The notes beneath the pieces were generated by a model. The model ran no database searches, was not told where the DNA came from, and saw only the letters and a program-made list of their open reading frames with translations. The position numbers and the translations under genes were made by a program. Shown here in pieces: positions 16,686-24,470 of a DNA stretch of 60,905 nt (position 1 is its first letter; each line of letters begins with the position of its first letter). Source of the stretch: Bacteroidales bacterium (GTDB lineage Bacteria > Bacteroidota > Bacteroidia > Bacteroidales > WCHB1-69); NCBI GenBank assembly GCA_016285145.1, contig JAEEQE010000014.1, forward strand, positions 1-60,905, written 5' to 3'.

Positions 16686-17609
16686 ATGAAGAACATCAAG
16701 GACATATTATCCACTTGCGAGGTCGAGCCGTCGGCCGGTTGCTGGGACAAGCTCAGCCACCGTCTGGACATGGCTGCGGCGCAGGCATCTGCCGGCACGT
16801 CGTCATCGGCGGCGGGCACGTCTGCAGGCAAGGGTACAGCCCTTCTGCACTCCGTGGGCGCGAAAGTCGCCGCCGCCATAACGGGTGCCTTCATTGTGGG
16901 CGGCGTGGTCACCTTCGTCGTGCTGCGTCCGGACTCCGCCGAAACGGCCCCAACAGACAACACCCCATCCACTACGATGACGGTCGCCAACACGCCCGAA
17001 GAGGATATCTCCACTCCGTCCACCTCCGACGGGGTAACGACGGAACCCATTGTCACTAAAGAGGAAACGGATGTTCACGGCAACATGCCAACCCCCGCTC
17101 CGGAAGCCGAACCTACAAGCATCCCCGCCGATCCATCCACAACCACGCCGACACCATCGCATCCGACTCCCACTACCATCACGGCAAAACCCGTACTCGC
17201 CCCCCAAGTGACAAAGCCTTCGCTCTCCACGAACACGACCTTAGGGCAAGTTTCATTAACCCAACCTCCTGTCCTCTCCCAGAACATGCAAGACGACCCC
17301 GTATTGCAAAACCTTTCGGAAGATGCCATCGACTGGACCCCACCGACCAAGGTGGAAATCCCCAATGTGTTCACACCCAACGGCGACGGCATCAACGACC
17401 GGTTTGTCATCAAGGGTATCGAAAACTGCGAGAAACGCCAACTTGAAGTGCGCAACCAGGCCGGCAACATCGTGTTCCAAAGCAGTCATTACGAGAACGA
17501 TTGGACCGGCGAGAATTGCCCCGACGGCACATACCGCTACCGGTTCATTTTCACCAACCGCAACATCAGCCAAACGCTGACGGGTACCATAACTATCCTT
17601 CGGAAATAG
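16686..17609 (+). CDS. membrane anti-sigma-like protein with T9SS type B (CHU_C) C-terminal domain
   Basis: 307 residues. The short cytoplasmic part (1-60) has P-S-A-G-C-W-D-K-L-S near residue 15, like the E-P-x-x-x-W-x-x-I motif at the start of many Bacteroidetes anti-sigma proteins. One membrane helix follows (about 61-80). Residues 82-215 are a low-complexity Pro/Thr/Ser linker. Residues 222-307 are a gliding-motility-associated C-terminal domain (type B sorting signal): I-P-N-V-F-T-P-N-G-D-G-I-N-D, later W-D/T-G and Y-R-Y-R-F. A sorting domain on a protein held in the inner membrane is odd. It may sense T9SS activity or surface state and release the sigma factor. Family assignments are firm for the CHU_C end and weaker for the N-terminus. 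Confidence 0.78.
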   Translation: MKNIKDILSTCEVEPSAGCWDKLSHRLDMAAAQASAGTSSSAAGTSAGKGTALLHSVGAKVAAAITGAFIVGGVVTFVVLRPDSAETAPTDNTPSTTMTVANTPEEDISTPSTSDGVTTEPIVTKEETDVHGNMPTPAPEAEPTSIPADPSTTTPTPSHPTPTTITAKPVLAPQVTKPSLSTNTTLGQVSLTQPPVLSQNMQDDPVLQNLSEDAIDWTPPTKVEIPNVFTPNGDGINDRFVIKGIENCEKRQLEVRNQAGNIVFQSSHYENDWTGENCPDGTYRYRFIFTNRNISQTLTGTITILRK

Positions 17610-17611
17610 AG

Positions 17612-18511
17612 TTACAGGGAGGAAACTTTCTCGCGCAGAAATTCCACCGCCTTTATATTGCGCGGAGAAACCACGTCAATCCACCCGCTCTCGATGGGAT
17701 AAACATGATTTTCTTTGACCGCCTTCAGCTTGTTATAGGGATTACTTGAGCAGAACGCATCCATATCCTCTTTGCGGATGAGGATGATGTCGGGATTTTT
17801 CTGGAACAAGAATTCGCGGCTCACATTCCAGTTGGTCACCGAGCCGCCCACATTCTCGCAGCCGGCCAGTTCGATGATTTCATGGATATGAGTGCCTTTA
17901 GGGGCGGTGAAGTCGCCGGCATCGCCGAAGCCCACCACATAATAGACGCTTTTGCGATCCTTGGGCGCGGGCGCATGGGCTTTCAGTTCAGCGATTTCCG
18001 AACGCCAGCGGGCTGCCTCTTCGTCCGCCTTCCGCTCGCACTGCGTGATGCGCCCGATGACCTCCATCATTTCCGACATGCCCTCCATGGACGACTCCTC
18101 CACAATACAAATCACGGGAATGCCCATCTTCTCGATAGCATCCACATCCTTTTGGGAAATCATGGACCCGATGAGAACCACATCGGGATGCAGCGAGAGC
18201 AACACTTCGAAATTGATATTGTGCATTCCACCGATTTTTATAATCTTCTCTGTTTCAGGAGGATATTCACAAAAGTCAGACACACCGACCAACTTCTCCT
18301 GCGCACCCACGAGGAACATCACCTCGGTGATGGCGGGCGAGATGGAAACGATGCGTTGCGGGGCCGTGTCCAATTGCACAGGACGCTGGTAGGAATCCTC
18401 CCACGTGAAAAACGCTCCCTGTTTTGGGGCGGTTTTCGGGGAATGGCAAGCACTGAAAAACAGTGAAAAACACAACAATAAAAAGGCGAAAAGGCGGATG
18501 GTTTTCCTCAT
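17612..18511 (-). CDS. metal-chelate ABC transporter substrate-binding lipoprotein (BtuF/FecB-like)
   Basis: 299 residues from the ATG at 18511. The lipobox L-F-F-S-A-C gives a lipoprotein. The body is a helical-backbone metal receptor: R-I-V-S-I-S-P-A-I-T-E near the start, L-V-G-V-S-D-F, H-P-D-V-V-L-I-G in the middle, and P-D-I-I-L-I-R late. Proteins of this type deliver vitamin B12, haem or siderophores to an inner-membrane ABC importer. The permease and ATPase genes are not adjacent, so the ligand cannot be narrowed down. Cobalamin is plausible because a B12-dependent mutase subunit lies 2.5 kb away. Confidence 0.85.
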   Translation of the reverse strand: MRKTIRLFAFLLLCFSLFFSACHSPKTAPKQGAFFTWEDSYQRPVQLDTAPQRIVSISPAITEVMFLVGAQEKLVGVSDFCEYPPETEKIIKIGGMHNINFEVLLSLHPDVVLIGSMISQKDVDAIEKMGIPVICIVEESSMEGMSEMMEVIGRITQCERKADEEAARWRSEIAELKAHAPAPKDRKSVYYVVGFGDAGDFTAPKGTHIHEIIELAGCENVGGSVTNWNVSREFLFQKNPDIILIRKEDMDAFCSSNPYNKLKAVKENHVYPIESGWIDVVSPRNIKAVEFLREKVSSL

Positions 18512-18537
18512 AAACAAGCGGATTTTAAAACAGGTGG

Positions 18538-18545
18538 CAAAGATA
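18538..18545 (-). promoter_or_regulatory. -7 box for the substrate-binding lipoprotein gene
   Basis: Minus-strand TATCTTTG followed by CC, 27 bases before the ATG at 18511. It diverges from the box at 18572-18579. Confidence 0.6.
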
Positions 18546-18571
18546 ACACATTTTCCAAACCGAAAATTTCC

Positions 18572-18579
18572 TATCTTTG
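18572..18579 (+). promoter_or_regulatory. -7 box for the 756-residue protein gene
   Basis: TATCTTTG followed by CC, 43 bases before the ATG at 18623. Confidence 0.6.
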
Positions 18580-18622
18580 CCCCGCCAACCCGAAGGCGTG
18601 TATTTACGAATTAAAAATCTCT

Positions 18623-20893
18623 ATGATGAAGAAATTCTACTTTATTTTGATGCTGGCGTTTGTTTTGCCAATATTTTCAAATGGGCAAAGCGTTTATTTA
18701 TATCACCCGTATAAACTCCTTGACAACGAAGAGGACTACTTAGTGTTTGAAGACACTCTTGACAACGGGATTGCATATAACACTTTTTGCGAAAATACAG
18801 GCAAATTGTATCTTCGATGCAAAAACACTATCATAGAGTATGATATTACCGCTATAAAAAGAAAATCAAATGGCAAACGCCAATTTAACCTTACATCTGA
18901 CGCGGAATCCATCATAGCAGTTTCGCCCAATGGAGACTATTTGGCCTACGTAGATAAAAACCACGAAAAGCTACATGTTGTAGATATAATTACAGGCAAC
19001 GAAGTGAAATCCGCCAAATTAGGAAAAAAATTTGACAACACTTATATAGATAAAGATGGGAAAACAGATTCTTATGGTTGCCCGTTTGCCTTCCAATCGA
19101 ATAACGAAATCCTAATCTCCGGAATGGCAACTGCCATGCTGTTCAACATAGAAACTGGAAAGAGCCAGACCATCCCATTCCCAAAACCTTATAATGAATA
19201 CACTAAAAATTACATCACCTTCGATGGTAAAATATCCGGTTCAACGGCTAATTTTAAGGATAAAAAATATGTTACATTTAAGGTGGCAGAAGGGAAAATA
19301 ACCAATACTATACCAGGAATGTGTTTACTTTATCACGATGATAATGAATATTACAAACATGTTGCGAACGCCTCTCGTGAACATATAAACAGAAGAACAG
19401 GCGAACTCATTGATTTCCGATTTCGTAGGTGTGACAACAATCATCTTTATAGATTGGATTTGGTTAAATATCATGAGGAAAATTATTGGGGAATAGCCGC
19501 TTTAAGCAGACCGGGACTCTCTTTGGCATTTCCAAATTCTAAAAAGGCCCTTTGGTTGACAGGGGATTATGGCAAAGAATATTTCTATGTTTTGGGAGAA
19601 AAAAATATACAAATCTACAATCATAGTTTGACATCCAATGAACTTGAAAAAGCCATATTGAAGGATTGCATCGATTACCATAAAGACATTTACCATTATA
19701 ATAATTTCATAGAAAATTATCCAAAATCAAAGTATATTGGAATCGCACAGGAAAAACTGGCGGAGTGTATTGCGGAAGAGTGGAAACAGAGGAAATCTAT
19801 GCCCTCCAATTTCACCGTTGAACATGCAGATGATGTGCAAGCATTCATTAACGAGTACAACTCACACAAATACAAGGATATGAAGTCCGCACAATTAGAA
19901 TTAACCCTTAATGCCGCCCAAAAAGAATTGGACAATATATATAAGGTCCGTTATGAAAGACTTAAGGACAATGACATACAAAGTATAGAGCAATATATTA
20001 AGGAGTTCCCGAAAAGCCCTTACCTAAATCAGGTGAAAGAGAAGCAGAAATTAGTGTATAAGCCCGGTTATGATGCCTTATGTTTAAATGAAACAGTACA
20101 ACCCTATTGGGACTATGTTAGTAAATATCCTAATTCACCGTATGTTGAAGAGATCAAAGACCGAATAATACCAGAAGTCTATCGACGTGAAAAGGAGGCC
20201 AAGGAAGCGGCAGCCTTAGCCGAGAAACAACGACAGGAAGCTGAAAAGAAGCGACTAGAAGAGGAACGTATTGCCGAACAGAAGCGTAAAGAGGAGGAAG
20301 CTTTGGCTGAACAAAAACGGCAGGAAGAGGAACGCAAAAAGTTGATTGCAGTCAACTCTGACGTGAAAAATTGGTATTTAGGGAACAAGATATGCAAATG
20401 CGACCAAAAACACATCATGGTTGTATTGGATTCCTGGAATGAGAACAAAACCGCATTCAAGGGACAGGTATTGGCCAGCGATGTCTTTTATTACGATGAC
20501 GCACAATTGTTGCAACGCGACAAAATGATATGGTTTGAAACAAACGGTTGGCACAAATGTTTGGAAGATGAGATTGAATATTGCAGAATTCATGATCGAA
20601 GCCATGAAATAAGTGCTGACGGTCACATTCCACCACCAGCCTCATTTACAAGGCTCAAAAAAGGGGATGTTGTTAAGTATTACCATGAATGGACAGAAAA
20701 CGTAGGAAACTGGCTTTTTGGTTATAAAGACGTGACAAAGAGCTGCTTGATTTTTGCCGATGTGGAAGATGTAAATGAAGACTGCTCTCGTATCAAAGTA
20801 AAAATAACCAGTGTAAGTAACGCATGTGGCGATAGTTATTATACGGGGAAGACCCTGTGGTGGGATGCAAACGATTGGAAAAAGGTCCGTTAA
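18623..20893 (+). CDS. secreted propeller / repeat / coiled-coil protein of unknown function
   Basis: 756 residues with a signal peptide (about 1-22). Residues 30-345 have a WD-like propeller character (for example A-V-S-P-N-G-D-Y-L-A-Y-V). Residues 350-520 contain short repeats of the type Y-I-K-E-F-P-K-S-P-Y and Y-V-S-K-Y-P-N-S-P-Y, as in TPR-like outer-membrane assembly proteins. Residues about 520-575 are a highly charged Glu/Lys/Ala coiled coil. A C-terminal Trp/Asp-rich domain ends near T-L-W-W-D-A-N-D-W. I do not recognise the full architecture. The gene is notably AT-rich, unlike its neighbours, which suggests transfer or relaxed selection. It is convergent with mutA. Confidence 0.75.
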   Translation: MMKKFYFILMLAFVLPIFSNGQSVYLYHPYKLLDNEEDYLVFEDTLDNGIAYNTFCENTGKLYLRCKNTIIEYDITAIKRKSNGKRQFNLTSDAESIIAVSPNGDYLAYVDKNHEKLHVVDIITGNEVKSAKLGKKFDNTYIDKDGKTDSYGCPFAFQSNNEILISGMATAMLFNIETGKSQTIPFPKPYNEYTKNYITFDGKISGSTANFKDKKYVTFKVAEGKITNTIPGMCLLYHDDNEYYKHVANASREHINRRTGELIDFRFRRCDNNHLYRLDLVKYHEENYWGIAALSRPGLSLAFPNSKKALWLTGDYGKEYFYVLGEKNIQIYNHSLTSNELEKAILKDCIDYHKDIYHYNNFIENYPKSKYIGIAQEKLAECIAEEWKQRKSMPSNFTVEHADDVQAFINEYNSHKYKDMKSAQLELTLNAAQKELDNIYKVRYERLKDNDIQSIEQYIKEFPKSPYLNQVKEKQKLVYKPGYDALCLNETVQPYWDYVSKYPNSPYVEEIKDRIIPEVYRREKEAKEAAALAEKQRQEAEKKRLEEERIAEQKRKEEEALAEQKRQEEERKKLIAVNSDVKNWYLGNKICKCDQKHIMVVLDSWNENKTAFKGQVLASDVFYYDDAQLLQRDKMIWFETNGWHKCLEDEIEYCRIHDRSHEISADGHIPPPASFTRLKKGDVVKYYHEWTENVGNWLFGYKDVTKSCLIFADVEDVNEDCSRIKVKITSVSNACGDSYYTGKTLWWDANDWKKVR

Positions 20894-20934
20894 CGGGTCT
20901 GTATCCTCGCAGCTGCGTAACGCCACATCTATAC

Positions 20935-20965
20935 TATCCCCGCACACCTACGGCATGCGGGGATA
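20935..20965. terminator. 10-bp stem-loop between convergent genes (terminator or REP-like element)
   Basis: TATCCCCGCA (20935-20944) and TGCGGGGATA (20956-20965) form a perfect ten-base-pair stem with an 11-base loop. It could end transcription from both sides. Its core, CCCC-GCA then GCGGGG with TAATA after it, also resembles the palindrome at 60587-60607 in the repeat nest at the right end. Confidence 0.6.
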
Positions 20966-20975
20966 ATAAAGCTAC

Positions 20976-22823
20976 TTATTTCAACAGCATTTGGTTGTAT
21001 TTCCGTAAGGATTCCAAGATATTGACTTTCACGTGGATGAAGTCATCGGTGCCGGCTTCCTTGAGGGCGTCGAGGCACTCGGTGGGATTGCCGGCCACGA
21101 GGAACGGCGTGTTCGGATACTGCGCCTTGCACTGCTTGGCAGCCTCCACACCGAGGGTGGCGTACTCCTCGTCGGAACTGCACACCACGATGAGGTCGGG
21201 CTTGGCCTCGCCGGCAGCCTTCACACCCTCTTCCACGGTGGCGAAGCCGGAAGGCTCCATAATCTCATATCCGGCACAGCCGAAGAAATTGGTGATGAAA
21301 CCGGCACGCGCCTGACGCATGGCCAGATTGCCCAACTTCAGCAGATAAACTTTCGGGCGGTGGTTGGCAGCGGCAAATTTCTCCGTGGCAAGACGGATCT
21401 CCTCAAAGGCAATGGCTCCGCGATAGGTTTTCAAACCCTCGTTCTCATCCTTCACCACGCGCTCGATCTTGTCGGCCATCTTCTCATTAATGTTAGGATA
21501 CTGGTTGGTACCTAAGAGAATATAGCGGCGGGTGGCGATGTCCATGTCGCGTTTCTGGCAGCTTTTTTCGATTTCGGCCTGAATGGTGCCGTCCTCAATG
21601 AGCTTGAGCGCACCGCCGCCGGCCTCCACCTCACGGAAGAGCTTCCAAGCCTGCTCGGCTATCGAATTGGTGAGATTCTCAACATAATAGGAGCCGGCGG
21701 CGGGATCCACCACACGGTCCATGAAGGCTTCTTCCTTCAAAATGATCTGCACATTGCGGGCAATACGGCGGGAAAACTCGTCAGATTCCTTGTAAGCCAC
21801 GTCAAATGGCTGCAACGAAACGGAATCGGAGCCGCCAATGACGGCGGACATGCCCTCCGTGGTGCTTCGCAACATGTTGACGTACGGATCGTAAAGGGTT
21901 TTGTTCCAAGTGGATGCCACCGTATTGATATGGATTTTGTAAGCACAGTTGCACTGCGGATGGTACTGCTCCACGATGGTGGACCACAGGAGACGCACCG
22001 CACGCAGTTTGGCGATTTCCATGAAATAGTTGGAGCCCACCGACATGGTCAACTGCATACGCGAGGCGGCCTTTTCCACCTTCATGCCGTGTTCGGTGCA
22101 GAACGACAGATACTCGTTGGCCAACGCCAACGTATAACCCAGTTCCTGCACAATCATGGAACCGGCGTTATGCAACACGATGCCGTTCACGTTGATCACC
22201 TTGAAATTCTTCATGCAACCGTTCATCTCCAAAAGTTCCACGGCCTGCATCATATCCTCCTCTGCCGATTTCCAGAACCTGTTGTGTTTCAAACGATAGG
22301 TCAGCGGGTCGAAATTGATACTACCCTGCACCTTCTCCTTGTCGTAGTTGTGCGCCTCCACATAGCTGACGAAGCGTTTCATCAGGTCGAGGTAGCTCTT
22401 CACGTGGTTGAACTGCACGCCAGTGGTATTGAGGTCGATGCCTTGAAGCAAGGTTTCCAGCGCCGCGTCGCTGTCGATATTGGCGGCGTTGAACGCGATG
22501 CAGGTGGCGCCGCGTTTCAGCGCATCCGCCGCAATGGCGTTGGCCTTGGCCGGATCCGCCTCCTCCACCTCCTGTACGATGTCCCACTTGTTGTTGTCGG
22601 CTTTCGTGCCGCGCGTGTAAGGGAACTCATCGGGCAGCGTGTTAAGATAATCTAAATCTTCCAGATTTTCAGCACGATAATAAGGACGCACATTGAATCC
22701 TTCATCGGTACGCCATACCAATTTGCGCTCATAATCAGCGCCTTTCAGATCTTTTTGTATGGTAGCCTCCCATTCTTCTGTGGAGATAGGAGGAAATTCG
22801 GTAAACAGTTTTTCGTCAGCCAT
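20976..22823 (-). CDS. mutA: methylmalonyl-CoA mutase small subunit
   Basis: 615 residues from the ATG at 22823 (two extra codons with a TTG start are possible). It has the TIM-barrel half (for example N-C-A-Y-K-I-H-I-N-T-V-A-S-T-W-N-K and G-G-S-D-S-V-S-L-Q-P-F-D) and a C-terminal B12-fold. The fold lacks the cobalamin-ligating D-x-H-x-x-G motif: the equivalent stretch reads K-L-G-N-L-A-M. That absence marks the small subunit, which does not bind B12. With MutB it interconverts methylmalonyl-CoA and succinyl-CoA in the propionate pathway. The large subunit, normally next to it, is absent here: the next gene downstream is convergent. Confidence 0.9.
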   Translation of the reverse strand: MADEKLFTEFPPISTEEWEATIQKDLKGADYERKLVWRTDEGFNVRPYYRAENLEDLDYLNTLPDEFPYTRGTKADNNKWDIVQEVEEADPAKANAIAADALKRGATCIAFNAANIDSDAALETLLQGIDLNTTGVQFNHVKSYLDLMKRFVSYVEAHNYDKEKVQGSINFDPLTYRLKHNRFWKSAEEDMMQAVELLEMNGCMKNFKVINVNGIVLHNAGSMIVQELGYTLALANEYLSFCTEHGMKVEKAASRMQLTMSVGSNYFMEIAKLRAVRLLWSTIVEQYHPQCNCAYKIHINTVASTWNKTLYDPYVNMLRSTTEGMSAVIGGSDSVSLQPFDVAYKESDEFSRRIARNVQIILKEEAFMDRVVDPAAGSYYVENLTNSIAEQAWKLFREVEAGGGALKLIEDGTIQAEIEKSCQKRDMDIATRRYILLGTNQYPNINEKMADKIERVVKDENEGLKTYRGAIAFEEIRLATEKFAAANHRPKVYLLKLGNLAMRQARAGFITNFFGCAGYEIMEPSGFATVEEGVKAAGEAKPDLIVVCSSDEEYATLGVEAAKQCKAQYPNTPFLVAGNPTECLDALKEAGTDDFIHVKVNILESLRKYNQMLLK

Positions 22824-22845
22824 AAACAATAATTTAATTCGGCTG

Positions 22846-22853
22846 CAAAGATA
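22846..22853 (-). promoter_or_regulatory. mutA: -7 box for mutA
   Basis: Minus-strand TATCTTTG followed by C, 23 bases before the ATG at 22823. It lies only 13 bases from the divergent box at 22867-22874. Confidence 0.6.
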
Positions 22854-22866
22854 AAAAATAGTTTGT

Positions 22867-22874
22867 TATCTTTG
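22867..22874 (+). promoter_or_regulatory. -7 box for the PAP2 phosphatase gene
   Basis: TATCTTTG followed by CC. It decides the start of the downstream gene, because a TTG at 22863 would lie upstream of this promoter. Confidence 0.6.
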
Positions 22875-22883
22875 CCGTCCAAA

Positions 22884-23507
22884 ATGACGCTTATGGTTTC
22901 ATTTATCCATATCAACCTGTATTCATTGGATTATCAGCTCATAACGCTGATCAACGGAGCGCATACACCCTGGTTGGACCGGTTTTTATGGGCCATGACG
23001 CATGCATGGCCGTGGCTGCCGATGTTTTTGCTGCTGTTCGGACTGACAGCTTTGTTCTATCGGCGCAATGCTTGGCGTGTGCTTCTTTTCATCGCGCTAT
23101 CAGTGGGTACCTCCGACATTATTTCCTCTGGCATCATCAAACCTCTGGTGCATCGTCCCCGGCCCTCGCACAATCCGGAACTGACCCTGCATCTGCACGA
23201 GCGTCCCAACGGCACCTTCTATCGCGGCGGTCCATACGGTTTCACCTCCTCGCATGCAGCCAACAGCTCCACCCTTGCCATCCTTCTCTATCTGTTCCTG
23301 CGTCCGTTCCTTTCCCGCAAATGGCCGCTGGCACTTTTCCTGACCGGATTTGTGTTGCTGTTCTGCTACACCCGCGTCTATCTCGGCGTCCACTACCCCA
23401 CCGACATCCTCGGCGGCTGGTGCGTGGGCATCATCGTGTCGCTGTCGGCCTTCACACTGTACCAGTATGTTGAAAAAAAGAGAAAAAATGTAACATTATA
23501 CGGATAA
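22884..23507 (+). CDS. PAP2-family membrane phosphatase
   Basis: 207 residues from the ATG at 22884; the ATG at 22893 is equally possible. Six hydrophobic segments alternate with the three acid-phosphatase motifs: K-P-L-V-H-R-P-R-P-S, then S-S-H-A-A-N-S-S, then R-V-Y-L-G-V-H-Y-P-T-D-I. The second motif has Ser-Ser-His instead of the common Pro-Ser-Gly-His, but the His is kept. Likely substrates are undecaprenyl pyrophosphate, phosphatidylglycerol phosphate or lipid A phosphates, at the periplasmic face. The promoter overlaps that of mutA head to head. Confidence 0.85.
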   Translation: MTLMVSFIHINLYSLDYQLITLINGAHTPWLDRFLWAMTHAWPWLPMFLLLFGLTALFYRRNAWRVLLFIALSVGTSDIISSGIIKPLVHRPRPSHNPELTLHLHERPNGTFYRGGPYGFTSSHAANSSTLAILLYLFLRPFLSRKWPLALFLTGFVLLFCYTRVYLGVHYPTDILGGWCVGIIVSLSAFTLYQYVEKKRKNVTLYG

Positions 23508-23532
23508 AAACGTTTATTTCACTTAATCTTAT

Positions 23533-23544
23533 TTGTTTAAACAA
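23533..23544. promoter_or_regulatory. 12-bp perfect palindrome upstream of ferritin gene
   Basis: TTGTTTAAACAA lies 18 bases before the ferritin ATG. It could be an operator, but no regulator for it is known to me and AT-rich palindromes arise by chance. Confidence 0.3.
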
Positions 23545-23562
23545 CCTTAAATTATTGATGCT

Positions 23563-24084
23563 ATGTTAAATAAAAAAATCGAAGCAGCCATCAACGCCCA
23601 AATCAACGCCGAAATGTGGTCGGCTTACCTCTATCTCTCCATGGCCACCAAATGCCACGACCTCGGATACGGCGGCATGGCCAACTGGTTTGAAATCCAG
23701 TTCAAAGAAGAGCAGGATCACGCCCAAATCTTCTACAAATATGTGATTTCCCGCGGAGGCCGCGTGGTGCTGAAGCCCATCGACGCCGTGCCCACAGACT
23801 GGAAAGACGCGCTCGACATGTTCGAGGAGACCCTCAAGCACGAGCAGGTGGTCACCAGCCTCATCAACGACCTGTACGCCCTGGCCACCAAGGAGAAAGA
23901 CTATGCCACCCAGAGCATGCTGAAATGGTTCATCGATGAGCAGGTGGAAGAGGAGGAGAATGCCCGCACGCTGATTGACAGCCTCAAGATGATCAACGGC
24001 AACGGCTACGGCCTTTACATGCTTGACAAAGAGCTGGCCGCCCGCGTATATAGCACGCCGTCGCCCCTCGCCGCCGAGGAATAG
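23563..24084 (+). CDS. ftnA: ferritin
   Basis: 173 residues, the normal length for bacterial ferritin. All ferroxidase ligands are in place: Glu17, Glu50, His53, Glu94, Gln127 and Glu130, with the same numbering as E. coli FtnA. It stores iron as a 24-mer in the cytoplasm and protects against iron-driven oxidation. It stands alone and ends in a strong terminator. A perfect palindrome lies just ahead of the start codon. Confidence 0.95.
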   Translation: MLNKKIEAAINAQINAEMWSAYLYLSMATKCHDLGYGGMANWFEIQFKEEQDHAQIFYKYVISRGGRVVLKPIDAVPTDWKDALDMFEETLKHEQVVTSLINDLYALATKEKDYATQSMLKWFIDEQVEEEENARTLIDSLKMINGNGYGLYMLDKELAARVYSTPSPLAAEE

Positions 24085-24108
24085 CCCACATTGCACGCCT
24101 TAAACCTT

Positions 24109-24138
24109 AAAGCCCCTGATGAAGGGGCTTTTTTTTTC
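24109..24138 (+). terminator. rho-independent terminator after ferritin
   Basis: AAAGCCCC (24109-24116) pairs with GGGGCTTT (24124-24131), loop TGATGAA, and the T-run reaches 24137. A textbook intrinsic terminator 25 bases after the stop codon. Confidence 0.9.
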
Positions 24139-24418
24139 CTGTGTGTAAAAAAGCGGCAGGGTACGGAAATCTGGGTACAGGAATCAGAACACTATAAAGC
24201 AACCTGTTAGGGATGCATGGCTTGGTAGCGTGGGGCGAATAAGGGAGAAAATGTGTACTCCATAAAATGTGTGCGAGGAAATCTTAGACTTGATTACACT
24301 GTGTAAAGAAGAGGTAGCAAAGAGCCAAGACCAGCAAAAACACACGTTTTACATTCGTAAAATTTAGAAAAAGCAAAAATTAAAAAAAATATCAAATAAT
24401 TTCCCATAGTATTTTTTG
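24139..24418. other. intergenic region, nothing recognised
   Basis: About 280 bases between the ferritin terminator and the next promoter. No open frame of note, tRNA, or strong stem-loop was seen. The right half becomes very A-rich, as is usual ahead of Bacteroidetes promoters. Confidence 0.5.
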
Positions 24419-24426
24419 TATTTTTG
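24419..24426 (+). promoter_or_regulatory. -7 box for the WG-repeat protein gene
   Basis: TATTTTTG followed by C, 44 bases before the ATG at 24471. Confidence 0.55.
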
Positions 24427-24470
24427 CAGGCAAGATTTCTATATTTCACATTAACAAAACCTTATTCATT

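Noticed and set aside
24139-24418. Possible tRNA or small RNA in the gap after ferritin
   Set aside because: No cloverleaf, CCA end or strong stem could be drawn by eye.
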